Under the pieces are notes generated by a model. The model was not told the origin of the DNA and did not search any database. It saw only the letters and a program-made list of their open reading frames with translations. A stretch of 64,000 nt of DNA, taken from positions 1 through 64,000 of the forward strand of contig NZ_LDOT01000004.1 of the NCBI RefSeq assembly GCF_001029445.1. Reading direction: 5' to 3'. The position numbers were made by a program, and so were the translations under genes. This DNA comes from Photobacterium aquae. GTDB taxonomy: Bacteria; Pseudomonadota; Gammaproteobacteria; Enterobacterales; Vibrionaceae. Of this stretch, positions 39,344 through 48,624 are shown piece after piece (positions within the stretch are counted from its first letter, which is position 1; each line of letters starts with the position of its first letter).

Positions 39344-40717
39344 TTAGATCACGCGCGAGAACTGCTGCTGGCGTGCTCGATCGCGCAGGTACTTGTCGAA
39401 GCACATGCAAATATTGCGGATCAGCAAACGTCCCTTGAGCTCAACCTCAATGTGGGTGTCGCCAACAGTCACTAACTGATCATCAATAAAGGTCTTGAGC
39501 AACGTCAGGTCTTCGGCAAAATAGGCATCGAAGTCGACCCCGAAGCGCTGCTCTATCTCGCCTTTGTCGAGACGGAAATTACAGATTAGCTCTTTGATCA
39601 CCTCACGGCGCAGCATGTCATCGTCATCAAGGCCAACCCCTTTCCACAACGCATGCTGGTCTGCTTCCACCGCAGCATAATATTTCTTCAGCTCTTTCTG
39701 GTTCTGGGCATAGCAGTTGCCGATCATTGAAATGGCCGATACGCCAAAGCCCAGCAGGTCACAATCACCCTGAGTGGTGTAGCCCTGGAAGTTGCGGTGC
39801 AATATGCCATTGCGCTGGGCCACGGCCAATTCGTCATCAGGCAGGGCGAAGTGATCCATCCCGATAAACTGGTAACCCGCGCCAGTCAGAGTCGCGATGG
39901 TGTCTTGCAAAATAGCCAGCTTCTCCTTGGCCTGAGGCAAGTCTTCGTCTTTCAGCTTGCGCTGGGCGGCAAACAACGTTGGCATGTGGGCATAGTTGAA
40001 CACCGATAGCCGGCCCGGGCGCATAGTCAGCACCTCAGCCAGAGTCTCGGCAAAACCAGCCTGAGTCTGCTTTGGCAGGCCATAGATCAAATCAAGGTTG
40101 GTCGAGCGGAAGCCGAGCTCGCGCGCGCGCTCCACCATCGCAAAGATAAACGCCTCATCCTGCTCGCGGTTAACCAGACGCTGGACTTCCTTGTTGAAGT
40201 CCTGAACCCCGATACTCAGGCGGTTGAAACCCTCGCTGCGCAGGTGATCCAACATATCCAGTTCAATTTCTCGCGGGTCGACTTCGATGCTGATCTCGGC
40301 ATCGGCGGTAAACGCAAAATGGCTGCGCAACACATCCATCAGGCGGCTGACCTGCGGCTTGGTCAGAAACGTCGGCGTACCGCCGCCCCAGTGCAGCTGA
40401 CTCACCTCGCGGCCACCCAGCTTCTCGGCTCGCTGGCGGATTTCCTGCTCCAGCACATCAAGGTACTGATCAGCCTTGTGCTGATGGCGGGTGATGATTT
40501 TATTGCAACCGCAGTAATAGCAAAGCTTGTGGCAGAACGGGATGTGGACATACAGCGACAGTTTGCGATCCGGATACTGCGCACAAGCCATATCAAATTC
40601 GGCAGGCGTGAAAGCCTCATGAAATTCAAGGGCGGTAGGGTATGAAGTATAACGCGGGCCAGAATAATTATATTTTTCGATGATGGCCTGATCCCAAATT
40701 ATCTGCTCATTTGACAT
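39344..40717 (-). CDS. hemN: Oxygen-independent coproporphyrinogen III oxidase
   Basis: Radical-SAM enzyme of haem synthesis, converting coproporphyrinogen III to protoporphyrinogen IX without oxygen. The 457-residue protein has the cluster motif CxxxCxxC at C62, C66 and C69 (FCHKLCYYCGC) and the GGGTPT SAM motif near 110-115. The C-terminal HemN domain is complete. The start has no overlap with neighbours; it is convergent with the YshB-like ORF. Confidence 0.95.
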   Translation of the reverse strand: MSNEQIIWDQAIIEKYNYSGPRYTSYPTALEFHEAFTPAEFDMACAQYPDRKLSLYVHIPFCHKLCYYCGCNKIITRHQHKADQYLDVLEQEIRQRAEKLGGREVSQLHWGGGTPTFLTKPQVSRLMDVLRSHFAFTADAEISIEVDPREIELDMLDHLRSEGFNRLSIGVQDFNKEVQRLVNREQDEAFIFAMVERARELGFRSTNLDLIYGLPKQTQAGFAETLAEVLTMRPGRLSVFNYAHMPTLFAAQRKLKDEDLPQAKEKLAILQDTIATLTGAGYQFIGMDHFALPDDELAVAQRNGILHRNFQGYTTQGDCDLLGFGVSAISMIGNCYAQNQKELKKYYAAVEADQHALWKGVGLDDDDMLRREVIKELICNFRLDKGEIEQRFGVDFDAYFAEDLTLLKTFIDDQLVTVGDTHIEVELKGRLLIRNICMCFDKYLRDRARQQQFSRVI

Positions 40718-40796
40718 GACTTACTTCCACTTGACAGGGGGAATTGTGATCCACCAAGTGTGCCATAACTTGGTAAAGATGTAGATAAGAGAAACA

Positions 40797-40840
40797 AAAG
40801 AAAGCCCCCTTGCCAGGCTTACCTGACAAGAGGGCTTCTA
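40797..40840 (-). terminator. Terminator of the DUF2489 operon
   Basis: Imperfect long stem (GAAGCCCTCTTGTCAGG / CCTGGCAAGGGGGCTTTC read on the minus strand), followed by TTTTGTTTC. It ends the methyltransferase-yihI-DUF2489 transcript. Confidence 0.75.
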
Positions 40841-40857
40841 ATAGTAGGCAACTTAAT

Positions 40858-41346
40858 TCAAGCTACCTGAGGCTTGGTTTCCAGGATACGCGCCAGATCG
40901 GCCTTAATTGTCTCGTTGAGACGGGCTTCGGCCTTCATCCTGATCAGATCCAATTTCATCCGCTCCTGCTTGGCCAGCGTTGAGCGGGCTTCGCCTCGGG
41001 GCATGTCTTGCACCACCAGGTACAATTCATGCAGAGCCGGATAACAGCTCGCAGCATCTATCTGGCTCTCACCCTGCAGCACCTCCATCAGTTTGCACAG
41101 GCGAATGGCCGCCTCGGACAAATCGCATTGTCCTTGCAAAGCCGCCTCTGCGATGGTGTATACGCTTTCCATAATATTGGCATTTCGCTGGCGGATCCCC
41201 TCAGCCTGGCGCTGCTGGGCCTGCGCCATAAAAGCGACATGGCGTCGGTGCTGTTGGTATAACTTAACCAGCAAATACACGGCATAGGCAGCCAATGGCA
41301 CCACTATCAAGGCGGCCAGTCCTAGCCATAGCGTCATATCCTGCAA
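40858..41346 (-). CDS. DUF2489-domain membrane protein
   Basis: A 162-residue protein with one N-terminal membrane helix (about 8-28) and a helical cytoplasmic domain of the DUF2489 type. Function is unknown. It begins 3 bp after the yihI stop, so it is the last gene of that operon. A second ATG three codons in is an alternative start. Confidence 0.8.
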   Translation of the reverse strand: MQDMTLWLGLAALIVVPLAAYAVYLLVKLYQQHRRHVAFMAQAQQRQAEGIRQRNANIMESVYTIAEAALQGQCDLSEAAIRLCKLMEVLQGESQIDAASCYPALHELYLVVQDMPRGEARSTLAKQERMKLDLIRMKAEARLNETIKADLARILETKPQVA

Positions 41347-41349
41347 GGC

Positions 41350-41886
41350 TTACTCCTTGTCGAAATCGTCAAAAGCCATGTTTTCGAACTGATCAAGCAA
41401 GTCTTCATCGCTGCGCGGGGCTGTCGATTTAGGCTCGGCAACAGCTGGCGCCTCATCAAGCAAGCCAAGCTGCTTCATCAGCTGCTCGATACGGTCAAGC
41501 TTCTGGTCAACCTGCTTCTGCAGACCGGCACCCAGCTTCTCACCCGCATCGATACGGTCCAGCAGCACCATCAACTGCGCGTCATTTTCCAGCATCGCCA
41601 GTTCCTGCTCGGCGTTGAGGCGGCGCTCCTGCTTGGTCAGCGGCTTCTTAGGCTCGACGATTAGCGGGATTGGCTTCTTGCTGCCAATGCGCGGGTCTTT
41701 CTTCTGACCACCTGAACGTACCTGCTCAATTTCGCTTGCCGAATGGCGGCTGCCCGACTTCAGTCCTTTGCGCTTGCGGTCTTTCTTGCGCTGCAAGCCA
41801 TCGCGGTCAATCTGGTTACGGGTCTTGTCTGTGTAAACCGCTGGACCTTCTGATCCCGGCTTACGGCTTCTTTTCTTACGTGTCAT
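41350..41886 (-). CDS. yihI: Der GTPase-activating protein YihI
   Basis: Stimulates the ribosome-assembly GTPase Der. The 178-residue protein has a very basic N-terminal half (MTRKKRSRKPG, then RKKDRKRKGLK) and an acidic C-terminal half ending MAFDDFDKE, as in YihI. The conserved core is about 60-135. Its ATG overlaps the upstream methyltransferase stop by one base (TAATG). Confidence 0.92.
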   Translation of the reverse strand: MTRKKRSRKPGSEGPAVYTDKTRNQIDRDGLQRKKDRKRKGLKSGSRHSASEIEQVRSGGQKKDPRIGSKKPIPLIVEPKKPLTKQERRLNAEQELAMLENDAQLMVLLDRIDAGEKLGAGLQKQVDQKLDRIEQLMKQLGLLDEAPAVAEPKSTAPRSDEDLLDQFENMAFDDFDKE

Positions 41887-42527
41887 TACTGGGTTTTCCT
41901 CAGCAAAATTACATCATTACCCACAAACTCAACCTCCAAACCATCTCGCTCGGCTAGAAACTTGAATGTGTCGCGGCTAAAAAAGCTCACGTGGGTCGGG
42001 TCATTCTTATAATGCCATCGCGAGAAGGCATCGGCATCAGTTGCCAGCTTGGTCATCAATCCCAGCCAACCGCCGGGTTTCACCATACCAAGCAGCAGCC
42101 CCCATTCCTTGGCTGGCGTGTAAAAGTGCTCAATGGCCTCGGTGCAGGTCACGAAGTCGTACTGCGTTGCCAGCACGGCAGGCTCCGGGGCAAAATACGG
42201 GTCGTAAATTGCCATGTCGTGGCCTTGCTCGAAAAACATCAGCGACAGGGTCGGGCCGGGCCCGCTGCCAAAATCTAGGCCATTTAGCTTGCTCCTTCCC
42301 AGCCGCTCCTGCAGCGGGTCGGCCAACCGGCTCAGAAAACGCCGGTATCCGGCATCTTCCGGGTTGTTCTCATGCAAATCATAGTGCGCTTTTTCGTCTT
42401 CTGGCGACAGCCTGGCTGCCGGATCGGCAAAAACCAAGGCACAGTGGCCACAGCGAAAATACTGGCGACGCTTGTCTTGATGAAATAGGCCAGCCCCCTG
42501 GCTATGGCAAAGCGGGCAAGTTTGCAT
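41886..42527 (-). CDS. SAM-dependent methyltransferase with N-terminal zinc ribbon
   Basis: A 213-residue class I methyltransferase. Four N-terminal cysteines (CPLC at 4-7 and CGHC near 26-29) form a zinc ribbon. The SAM site is GLDFGSGPGPT near 84-94, followed by IYDPYF and a CTEAIEHF block. The target is unknown. It heads the yihI-DUF2489 operon and overlaps yihI by one base. Clustering with ribosome-biogenesis genes suggests an RNA or ribosomal-protein substrate, which is inference only. Confidence 0.8.
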   Translation of the reverse strand: MQTCPLCHSQGAGLFHQDKRRQYFRCGHCALVFADPAARLSPEDEKAHYDLHENNPEDAGYRRFLSRLADPLQERLGRSKLNGLDFGSGPGPTLSLMFFEQGHDMAIYDPYFAPEPAVLATQYDFVTCTEAIEHFYTPAKEWGLLLGMVKPGGWLGLMTKLATDADAFSRWHYKNDPTHVSFFSRDTFKFLAERDGLEVEFVGNDVILLRKTQ

Positions 42528-42661
42528 TTCGGCTCCAATTCTATTGCAGACCGGGTGACGGCAGCACCGTGGAATATGATCAAGCCGGGTATCATAGCAG
42601 ATTTGCTGGAGAAGTGTGCACTACATCTCTAGGGCTGCCCCAGCGAGATACGAAGAAGAGA

Positions 42662-43045
42662 AAAAGAAAAAAGCGACAGGCACAGCCTGTCGCTTGATGG
42701 TTCGCCATCATCGGCGTTATCCGGATTTGGTCGGTCCTTAACCAGCTATAACATCCCGGTCAGACAAATCCTGTCATTGTTATCGCCTTCCGTGCCAACT
42801 CGTTGTTCTTCATCATCCTGATGAATTTTGGTAATCCCTGTTTCCTGTCTGTCAGGCGGTCCTGCCCCGCCTGTATGCCCGATCCCTCAGAGCCTCCTGG
42901 CAATCCTGAGCATCGTGCTCGCTTACGGCCAGCCTGGCCGAACATCCTGTGCTCCTTTGGGCTGCCTGCCCTGCCGTCACTGGCGCAATCCTGTCCCTGC
43001 CGCCCCTTCCTTCGGCGACATCGACTACTTTACCGGATCGCCCTG
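42662..43045 (-). ncRNA. CsrB/CsrC-family regulatory RNA
   Basis: This 380-nt stretch has no credible ORF. On the minus strand it carries about 17 GGA motifs, many as AGGA or GGGA in hairpin loops. Examples are TTCATC-AGGAT-GATGAA (42812-42830) and CAGGCGG-GGCAGGA-CCGCCTG (42853-42873). It ends in an 11-bp terminator stem AAGCGACAGGC / GCCTGTCGCTT (42671-42695) followed by TTTTTTCTTTTTC. Such RNAs titrate the translational regulator CsrA. E. coli csrC also lies next to yihI, between it and engB. The 5' end is estimated. Confidence 0.88.
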
Positions 43046-43176
43046 ACGAAACAATGCATCGCAAACCACCAACTTTCGGTAAGTTTATTTCAAACACCAT
43101 AAGCCACTGTTGGATAAGGGAACTATCAGCCATCCCCCCCGCAACAATATCAACAATGCCCCTCTATATATAGCCA

Positions 43177-43186
43177 ATCTCTTACA
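43177..43186 (-). promoter_or_regulatory. Possible UvrY/VarA (GacA-type) half-site
   Basis: TGTAAGAGAT on the minus strand equals one half of the GacA/UvrY box (TGTAAG-N6-CTTACA). It is about 140 bp upstream of the Csr RNA, a typical distance. The second half-site is degenerate. Confidence 0.4.
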
Positions 43187-43248
43187 ACCCAGTCAGCTAT
43201 CGAGGATGACACCAAAGCAAGATGTTGCCGACTTTCAAAACACTATCC

Positions 43249-43281
43249 CTGAAAAACAAAAAGGCAGCCAATGGCCGCCTC
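43249..43281 (-). terminator. Terminator of cytochrome c4 gene
   Basis: On the minus strand AGGCGGCC / GGCTGCCT pair over 8 bp with loop ATT, followed by TTTTTGTTTTTC. It insulates the Csr RNA from the cytochrome transcript. Confidence 0.78.
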
Positions 43282-43314
43282 TTTTAACTCTCATGACGCA
43301 GTAGCACTGCCTTA

Positions 43315-43932
43315 TTAGTGCAAGCCGCCGACGTACTGGGACAGGGCTGTGATCTCATCATCACTGAGTTTGGTAGCCACCGCACGCATCATTGCGTTCA
43401 TGTCGTTGCCGCGATCGCTGCTGCGGAACTTCTCTAACTGGAGTTTGACGTACTCGGCATTCTGGCCCGATATCTTGGGGAAGCCTGACAGGCTGGTTCC
43501 ATTACCACGAGGACCATGACAGGCCGTACACGCGGTTATCCCACGCTCTGCATCGCCGAACCGGTACAACGCCAGCGCAACATCGACCGAAGACTCAGGG
43601 GTTGTGTTATCGGAGATCGGCAATGAGGCATAGTAAGCGGCCAAATCAGCCATATCCTGCTCGGTCAATGGCATAACCATGCCACCCATCACGGGATCAT
43701 TACGGCCCTGCTTGCCACCTGTGGTCATAGCAAGTTTAAAGTCCTTAAGCTGCTTCTCCAGATAACCTGCGTGCTGACCCGCTATTTTCGGGTATTGCGC
43801 CATAATTCCGTTACCATCTGCCCCGTGACAGGCGGCACAAGTCGCGGCTTTCACTTTACCGGCTTCGGCGTCTCCCTGGGCCCAGGCTGAGCAACTGGCC
43901 AGCAGAGTCAATATGAGTGCTAATTTCTTCAT
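43315..43932 (-). CDS. Dihaem cytochrome c4
   Basis: Periplasmic electron carrier to the terminal oxidase. The 205-residue protein has a signal peptide (1-19, ending AWA) and two class I cytochrome c domains with haem sites C32-AAC-H36 and C135-TAC-H139. Each is followed by a Met-containing loop for the sixth ligand. ATG at 43932 is chosen; the frame opens 28 codons earlier in the divergent promoter region. It is divergent from engB. Confidence 0.92.
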   Translation of the reverse strand: MKKLALILTLLASCSAWAQGDAEAGKVKAATCAACHGADGNGIMAQYPKIAGQHAGYLEKQLKDFKLAMTTGGKQGRNDPVMGGMVMPLTEQDMADLAAYYASLPISDNTTPESSVDVALALYRFGDAERGITACTACHGPRGNGTSLSGFPKISGQNAEYVKLQLEKFRSSDRGNDMNAMMRAVATKLSDDEITALSQYVGGLH

Positions 43933-44089
43933 GACATTCCGTTTATAATTATAGAGCTTCCAGTACCACAAGTAATGCTCGGCAACATGGTATACAATCG
44001 CCCACTTGCCCAGCACGCTGTTTGTTTATTTTACACAATTTCACAAAAAAGTAATCAGTCTACTACATCAAGACTTGACGGAGTTAACA

Positions 44090-44752
44090 GTGAATCAACC
44101 TCTCAACTATAGAAACACCAAATTCATCACAAGTGCACCTTCGATCCGACAGCTACCGACGGATGCAGGCGTTGAGATTGCATTTGCTGGTCGCTCCAAT
44201 GCAGGTAAGTCAAGTGCACTGAACCGCATCACCGACCAGAAAAGCCTAGCTCGTACCTCTAAAACGCCTGGCCGAACACAATTGATCAACATGTTTGAAG
44301 TTGTTCCGGGTTGTAACCTGATCGATCTACCGGGTTACGGCTACGCTCAGGTTCCGCTGGAAATGAAATTGAAATGGCAGGCGGCTCTTGGTGAGTACCT
44401 GCAAAAACGCGAATGCTTGCAAGGCCTTGTGGTACTGATGGATATCCGCCACCCACTTAAAGATCTCGACCAGCAGATGATTATGTGGGCCATTGAAAGC
44501 CGCCTTCCGGTACTGGTTTTGCTAACCAAAGCCGACAAACTTAAGAGCGGAGCCCGCAAGCAGCAGCTATTGAAAGTCCGCGAAAGTGTGAAAGCCTTCG
44601 GGGGCGATATTCAGGTTGAGGCGTTCTCTTCACTCAAGGGCATCGGCGTCGACCAAGTTCGCCGCAAGCTTGATAGCTGGTTTGCCCCGGAGCTTGAGCG
44701 CCAGATGGCATTGCTCGCCGAGGACGAAGATGAGATGGGTGACGAAGAATAA
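44090..44752 (+). CDS. engB: Ribosome biogenesis GTPase EngB/YsxC
   Basis: Essential small GTPase for 50S assembly. The 220-residue protein has G1 GRSNAGKSS (34-42), G3 DLPGYG and G4 TKAD motifs, and an acidic tail. GTG at 44090 is taken as start because GGAG lies 6 nt upstream; the open frame begins 28 codons earlier, within the promoter region. A bidirectional terminator follows. Confidence 0.95.
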   Translation: MNQPLNYRNTKFITSAPSIRQLPTDAGVEIAFAGRSNAGKSSALNRITDQKSLARTSKTPGRTQLINMFEVVPGCNLIDLPGYGYAQVPLEMKLKWQAALGEYLQKRECLQGLVVLMDIRHPLKDLDQQMIMWAIESRLPVLVLLTKADKLKSGARKQQLLKVRESVKAFGGDIQVEAFSSLKGIGVDQVRRKLDSWFAPELERQMALLAEDEDEMGDEE

Positions 44753-44773
44753 TCCACTCCACTCTTTCTAGAT

Positions 44774-44802
44774 AAAAAAAGCTCCCTCTGGGAGCTTTTT
44801 TT
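44774..44802. terminator. Terminator after engB
   Basis: AAAAAAAGCTCCC / GGGAGCTTTTTTT with loop TCT; strong on both strands. Confidence 0.9.
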
Positions 44803-44842
44803 ATCTTCGCCTGCGCGAGATTACCCCACCAGTACGGCGGCA

Positions 44843-44871
44843 TAAAAATACCCCGCCATCCAGGCGGGGTA
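44843..44871 (-). terminator. Minus-strand terminator in the engB-spf gap
   Basis: TACCCCGCC / GGCGGGGTA with a 5-nt loop, followed on the minus strand by TTTTTAT. It is downstream of no protein gene, so it implies a noncoding transcript from the right or acts as a fail-safe. Confidence 0.7.
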
Positions 44872-45071
44872 ATGGGAGAGAAATAGGAGTTTTTTTTATT
44901 TTTGTCCGGCAAGCATCAAGTATTTCTCGGGGCAACGCAAGTTTTTTATCCAGTTTTTGTGCTTTTTTGCAGCAGCTTGGATGCTTAGCACACCTACATT
45001 TCAATGCGATAACATCTACTTTTAGACACTTCACCACAAAAATGCCACCAAGTTGTTTTATAAAGAAAAAT

Positions 45072-45095
45072 AACATCTCTAAATTTAGAGATGTT
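45072..45095. repeat. 24-bp perfect palindrome
   Basis: AACATCTCTAAA is followed at once by its exact complement, giving 24 bp of dyad symmetry. On the minus strand the next bases are ATTTTTCTTT, so it could also fold as a terminator with an AATT loop. An operator function is the alternative. Confidence 0.75.
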
Positions 45096-45140
45096 GTTGT
45101 CATATCTGGAATAAAATTACATTTTGCTGAATAGCGAGAT

Positions 45141-45236
45141 AAAAAAAAGCCACCCAAAATAAGTGGGTGGCTATTTCATGGATTTGTTGGCCGGCGACGC
45201 AAAGTCCCCACCCAAAAACAAATATGAACAAGAAGC
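45141..45236 (-). ncRNA. Candidate small RNA next to Spot 42
   Basis: On the minus strand a perfect -10 TATAAT (45243-45248) lies 17 bp from a weak -35 TTTAAT. About 95 nt later comes a strong terminator: AGCCACCCA / TGGGTGGCT (45148-45172) followed by TTTTTTTT. No ORF lies between. It is separate from spf, which ends 210 bp upstream at its own terminator. From memory, an sRNA called VSsrna24 was reported near spf in Aliivibrio salmonicida; this may be its counterpart, but I could not compare sequences. Confidence 0.7.
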
Positions 45237-45451
45237 AGCATTATTATACCTGCCCCCCTATTTAAATTAAAGTAAATACTCTAATTTCAAGCCGTCATTA
45301 TCAGCAGCTAAAAATCGTTTGTTTTTTCGACAAAAAACCATGGAAATGGTGTCATTATCGACCCAATACAAACAAAATGAGGCAATGGAGGGGAAAAAAG
45401 ATCACTAACAGGGGAAGGGATATATCAGGGGGGAACGTTTGCAGGGCCCAA

Positions 45452-45555
45452 ATAAAAAACGCCCTGACCAAATGGTCAGGGCGGCTGAATCAGCCAAATC
45501 CAATAACGTGAAACAAAAGGTCTGAAAGATAGAACATCTTACCTCTGTACCCTAC
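45452..45555 (-). ncRNA. spf: Spot 42 RNA
   Basis: The minus strand from 45555 begins GTAGGGTACAGAGGTAAG and continues with the Spot 42 body (TTCTATCTTTCAGACCTTTT, later GGATTTGGCTGA). It ends in the terminator GCCCTGACC / GGTCAGGGC plus TTTTTTATT. The 5' half is essentially identical to E. coli spf, and the gene lies just downstream of polA as in other gammaproteobacteria. Spot 42 is an Hfq-dependent RNA that represses catabolic genes when glucose is present and is itself repressed by cAMP-CRP. Confidence 0.95.
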
Positions 45556-45667
45556 GCAGATAACTGTATATCAATTGCTCAGTGTTGAAAAGTACTTTTC
45601 GTAGTTTTTTTTCATTAAGTCGTAACTTATTTCTAAGTTCCGTAACTTATTGATGCTTTATTTTTCA

Positions 45668-45694
45668 TAAAAAAATAGCCAGCTTTCGCTGGCC
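45668..45694 (-). terminator. Terminator of polA
   Basis: On the minus strand GCCAGC / GCTGGC closes a GAAA tetraloop and is followed by a run of seven T. Confidence 0.88.
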
Positions 45695-45728
45695 ATTTTA
45701 CTTACCTGTAACTTAATGCATTGATTTA

Positions 45729-48518
45729 TCAGTGTGCCTGATCCCAGTTATCACCAATACCAGCATCAGCAATCAACGGAACGGCTAATTCGGCAGCCGC
45801 TTCCATCAGGCGTCTGATCTCGGCAGATACGTTGTCTACATCCGCTTCCTGTACTTCAAATACAAGTTCATCGTGTACCTGCATTAACAAACGCACGCGG
45901 CCTTCCGGCTGCTGGCCAATCCACTGGTCAACAAGCAGCATCGCTTTCTTGATAATGTCCGCAGCCGTCCCTTGCATCGGGGCATTGATCGCAGCACGTT
46001 CGGCGGCTTTGCGACGCATACCATTACGCGATTGGATTTCAGGCAAGTGCAGGCGACGACCGAAGATAGTCTCGACGAACCCCTGCTCTGACGCTGCAGT
46101 ACGAGTGTCCTCCATATACTGCATCACACCCGGGTAGCGTTCAAAGTAGACATTCATGTAGTCCTGCGCCTCACCGCGCGGGATACCAAGCTGCTTCGCC
46201 AAGCCAAATGCACTCATACCGTAAATCAGGCCGAAGTTCACCGCCTTCGCACGGCGGCGCTGCTCACTTGATACCTGATCAATCGCAATACCCATGATTT
46301 CCGCAGCCGTTGCCGCGTGGATGTCTTTACCTTCTCGGAACGCATCAAGCAGCGCCTGGTCACCAGATAGGTGGGCCATAATACGCAGTTCAATCTGCGA
46401 GTAGTCGACAGCCAGGATCTTGTAGCCGTCCGGCGCGACAAATGCCTGACGGATACGGCGGCCTTCTTCGTTGCGCACCGGAATATTCTGCAAGTTAGGA
46501 TCCGTTGACGACAAACGGCCAGTCGCTGTCACCGCTTGGTGGTAAGACGTATGCACGCGGCCCGTAGCTGGGTTGATCATCTTCGGTAGCTTATCGGTGT
46601 ACGTCGATTTCAACTTCGCCAAGCCGCGGTATTCCAAAATCAGCTTGGGTAGCGGGTAATCCAGCGCCAACTCTTGCAGCACCTCTTCGTTGGTCGAAGG
46701 TGTACCCGACGGCGTCTTCTTGATAACAGGCAGCCCCATTTTCTCAAACAAAATCGCCTGCAGCTGCTTGGGTGAGTTCATGTTGAACTCTTGCTCCGCA
46801 ATCTCGTACGCTTTCTTCTCCAACTCTTCAAGGCGGGCAGCAATTTCTACCGACTGTGCGCTCAGCTTCATTTCATCAATCAGCACACCAGTACGCTCAA
46901 TGCGAGACAGTACAGGCACCAACGGCATCTCGATCTCTTCGTATACCGCCTTGAGCTTTTCGTCATGCTCGATGTTGGCAAACAGGCGGTTGTGCAGGCG
47001 CAGCGTCACATCTGCATCTTCCGCGGCGTAAGGCGAGGCTTGCTCGAGATCGATCTGGTTGAATGTCAGCTGGTTCTTGCCTTTGCCGGCGATCTGCTCG
47101 AACGAGATACAGCTATGCTGAAGGAAACGCAGTGCCAAGCTGTCCATGTCATGCTTGCCGCCTACGCTGTTGTAGACATAGGACGCCAACATGGTGTCAT
47201 GCTTGATCCCCTTCATTTCAATCCCATAACGCGCAAGAACCGATGCATCGTACTTGAGGTTCTGGCCAACTTTCGCCTGAGCCTCATCTTCAAGGATCGG
47301 TTTGAGCTGCTCGAGAACCCAGCTGCGGTCCAGCTGCTGCGGGGCATCCAGATAATCGTGGGCAACCGGCACATAGGCAGCAACGCCTTCCTCGGTCGCG
47401 AACGACAGGCCGACTAAATTCGCCACCATGTAGTCCAGGCTGTCGGTCTCGGTATCAAACGCAAACAGATCGGCGGCCTTGAGCTTATCCAACCAAGTAT
47501 TGAAAGAGGCTTCATCAAGAATGGTCTCATACTGGCTGCGGTCGATGTTGACAGCCGATGTGTCCATGTTCGATTGCACCGCCGATGTGGCGCGCGCTGC
47601 ACCGGCTGATTCATCAGCCTCCACGACACCAGTACCGCCATCAAGCAGCTCGTTCAACCAAGCCTTGAACGTCAGCTGGCCATATAGCTTGATCAGCTCG
47701 TCTTTGCTTGGCTCTGCTTTCAGCAGAGATTCCGGCGTCTCTTCCAGCTCAACATCCAGCTTGATGGTCGCGAGTTCGTAAGACAGCATGGCATTATCTT
47801 TGTTGTCGACAAGCTTCTTCGCCATGGTTTTCGAACCACGGAAGCCAAGCGCGGCAATGTCATCAAGGTTTTCGTACAGCTTGGTTAGGCCACCAATACC
47901 TTGTAGCAGCGCCGTGGCCGTTTTGTCACCCACACCCGGTACGCCCGGGATGTTATCGACCTTATCGCCCATCAACGCCAGGTAGTCGATAATCAGCTCA
48001 GGTGGGATACCAAATTTCTCAATGACCCCTTCGCGCCCCATCACCACATTGGTCATGGTGTTGATCAGCGTAATGTTGTCATCCACCAGCTGCGCCATAT
48101 CTTTATCACCCGTACTGATCAATACAGGCATACCCTTTTGCGACGCCTGATAAGCCAGCGTACCGATAACGTCATCCGCCTCTACACCCGGTACGCAAAT
48201 AAGCGGTAGGCCCATCGCCCGGATCACGTTATGCAATGGCTCTATTTGGCAACGGAGATCGTCCGGCATTGGCGGGCGATTCGCTTTGTATTCCGGGTAC
48301 ATATCGTCACGGAAGGTTTTACCCTTAGCATCGAAAACCACAGCAATACGATCAGAAGCAAACTGGCGCATCATACTGCGCAACATGTTCACAACCCCAT
48401 AAACTGCGTTGGTCGGGATTTCACCGTTACTCATCGTACCTGGGTAAGCATGAAAAGCGCGATATAGATAAGAAGAGCCATCGATCAGGATCAACGGATT
48501 TTCAGGAATACTTGCCAT
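45729..48518 (-). CDS. polA: DNA polymerase I
   Basis: Repair and Okazaki-fragment polymerase. The 929-residue protein has a 5'-3' exonuclease domain (about 1-290) and a proofreading 3'-5' exonuclease domain with FDTETD intact, so proofreading is expected. The polymerase domain follows, with motif A ([10 protein letters not shown]), motif B ([16 protein letters not shown]) and motif C (VHDELVFE). ATG at 48518 (MASIPENP) is chosen; the frame opens 29 codons earlier without a ribosome site. A DnaA box and clustered GATC sites lie upstream. Confidence 0.96.
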   Translation of the reverse strand: MASIPENPLILIDGSSYLYRAFHAYPGTMSNGEIPTNAVYGVVNMLRSMMRQFASDRIAVVFDAKGKTFRDDMYPEYKANRPPMPDDLRCQIEPLHNVIRAMGLPLICVPGVEADDVIGTLAYQASQKGMPVLISTGDKDMAQLVDDNITLINTMTNVVMGREGVIEKFGIPPELIIDYLALMGDKVDNIPGVPGVGDKTATALLQGIGGLTKLYENLDDIAALGFRGSKTMAKKLVDNKDNAMLSYELATIKLDVELEETPESLLKAEPSKDELIKLYGQLTFKAWLNELLDGGTGVVEADESAGAARATSAVQSNMDTSAVNIDRSQYETILDEASFNTWLDKLKAADLFAFDTETDSLDYMVANLVGLSFATEEGVAAYVPVAHDYLDAPQQLDRSWVLEQLKPILEDEAQAKVGQNLKYDASVLARYGIEMKGIKHDTMLASYVYNSVGGKHDMDSLALRFLQHSCISFEQIAGKGKNQLTFNQIDLEQASPYAAEDADVTLRLHNRLFANIEHDEKLKAVYEEIEMPLVPVLSRIERTGVLIDEMKLSAQSVEIAARLEELEKKAYEIAEQEFNMNSPKQLQAILFEKMGLPVIKKTPSGTPSTNEEVLQELALDYPLPKLILEYRGLAKLKSTYTDKLPKMINPATGRVHTSYHQAVTATGRLSSTDPNLQNIPVRNEEGRRIRQAFVAPDGYKILAVDYSQIELRIMAHLSGDQALLDAFREGKDIHAATAAEIMGIAIDQVSSEQRRRAKAVNFGLIYGMSAFGLAKQLGIPRGEAQDYMNVYFERYPGVMQYMEDTRTAASEQGFVETIFGRRLHLPEIQSRNGMRRKAAERAAINAPMQGTAADIIKKAMLLVDQWIGQQPEGRVRLLMQVHDELVFEVQEADVDNVSAEIRRLMEAAAELAVPLIADAGIGDNWDQAH

Positions 48519-48615
48519 AATAATAATCTTATTCAGGGAGGTAAGAGTCAGAGCCTTAGAATGCCATGACTCCCAGCAACTGTTAACCGCTGTTTTCCAA
48601 GACATCGCCCCACCC

Positions 48616-48624
48616 TGTGGATAA
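48616..48624 (-). promoter_or_regulatory. DnaA box upstream of polA
   Basis: TTATCCACA on the minus strand is an exact DnaA consensus 9-mer, 98 bp before the polA start codon. Only one full box is seen, so this is not an origin. Confidence 0.55.

Noticed and set aside
42803..43133. Several 60-100-codon ORFs over the Csr RNA
   Set aside because: The GGA-loop hairpins and terminator explain the sequence; no ribosome site or coding bias.
44801..45157. 118-codon minus-strand ORF in the engB-spf gap
   Set aside because: It runs through a 24-bp palindrome and two terminators and has no family resemblance, so it is noncoding.
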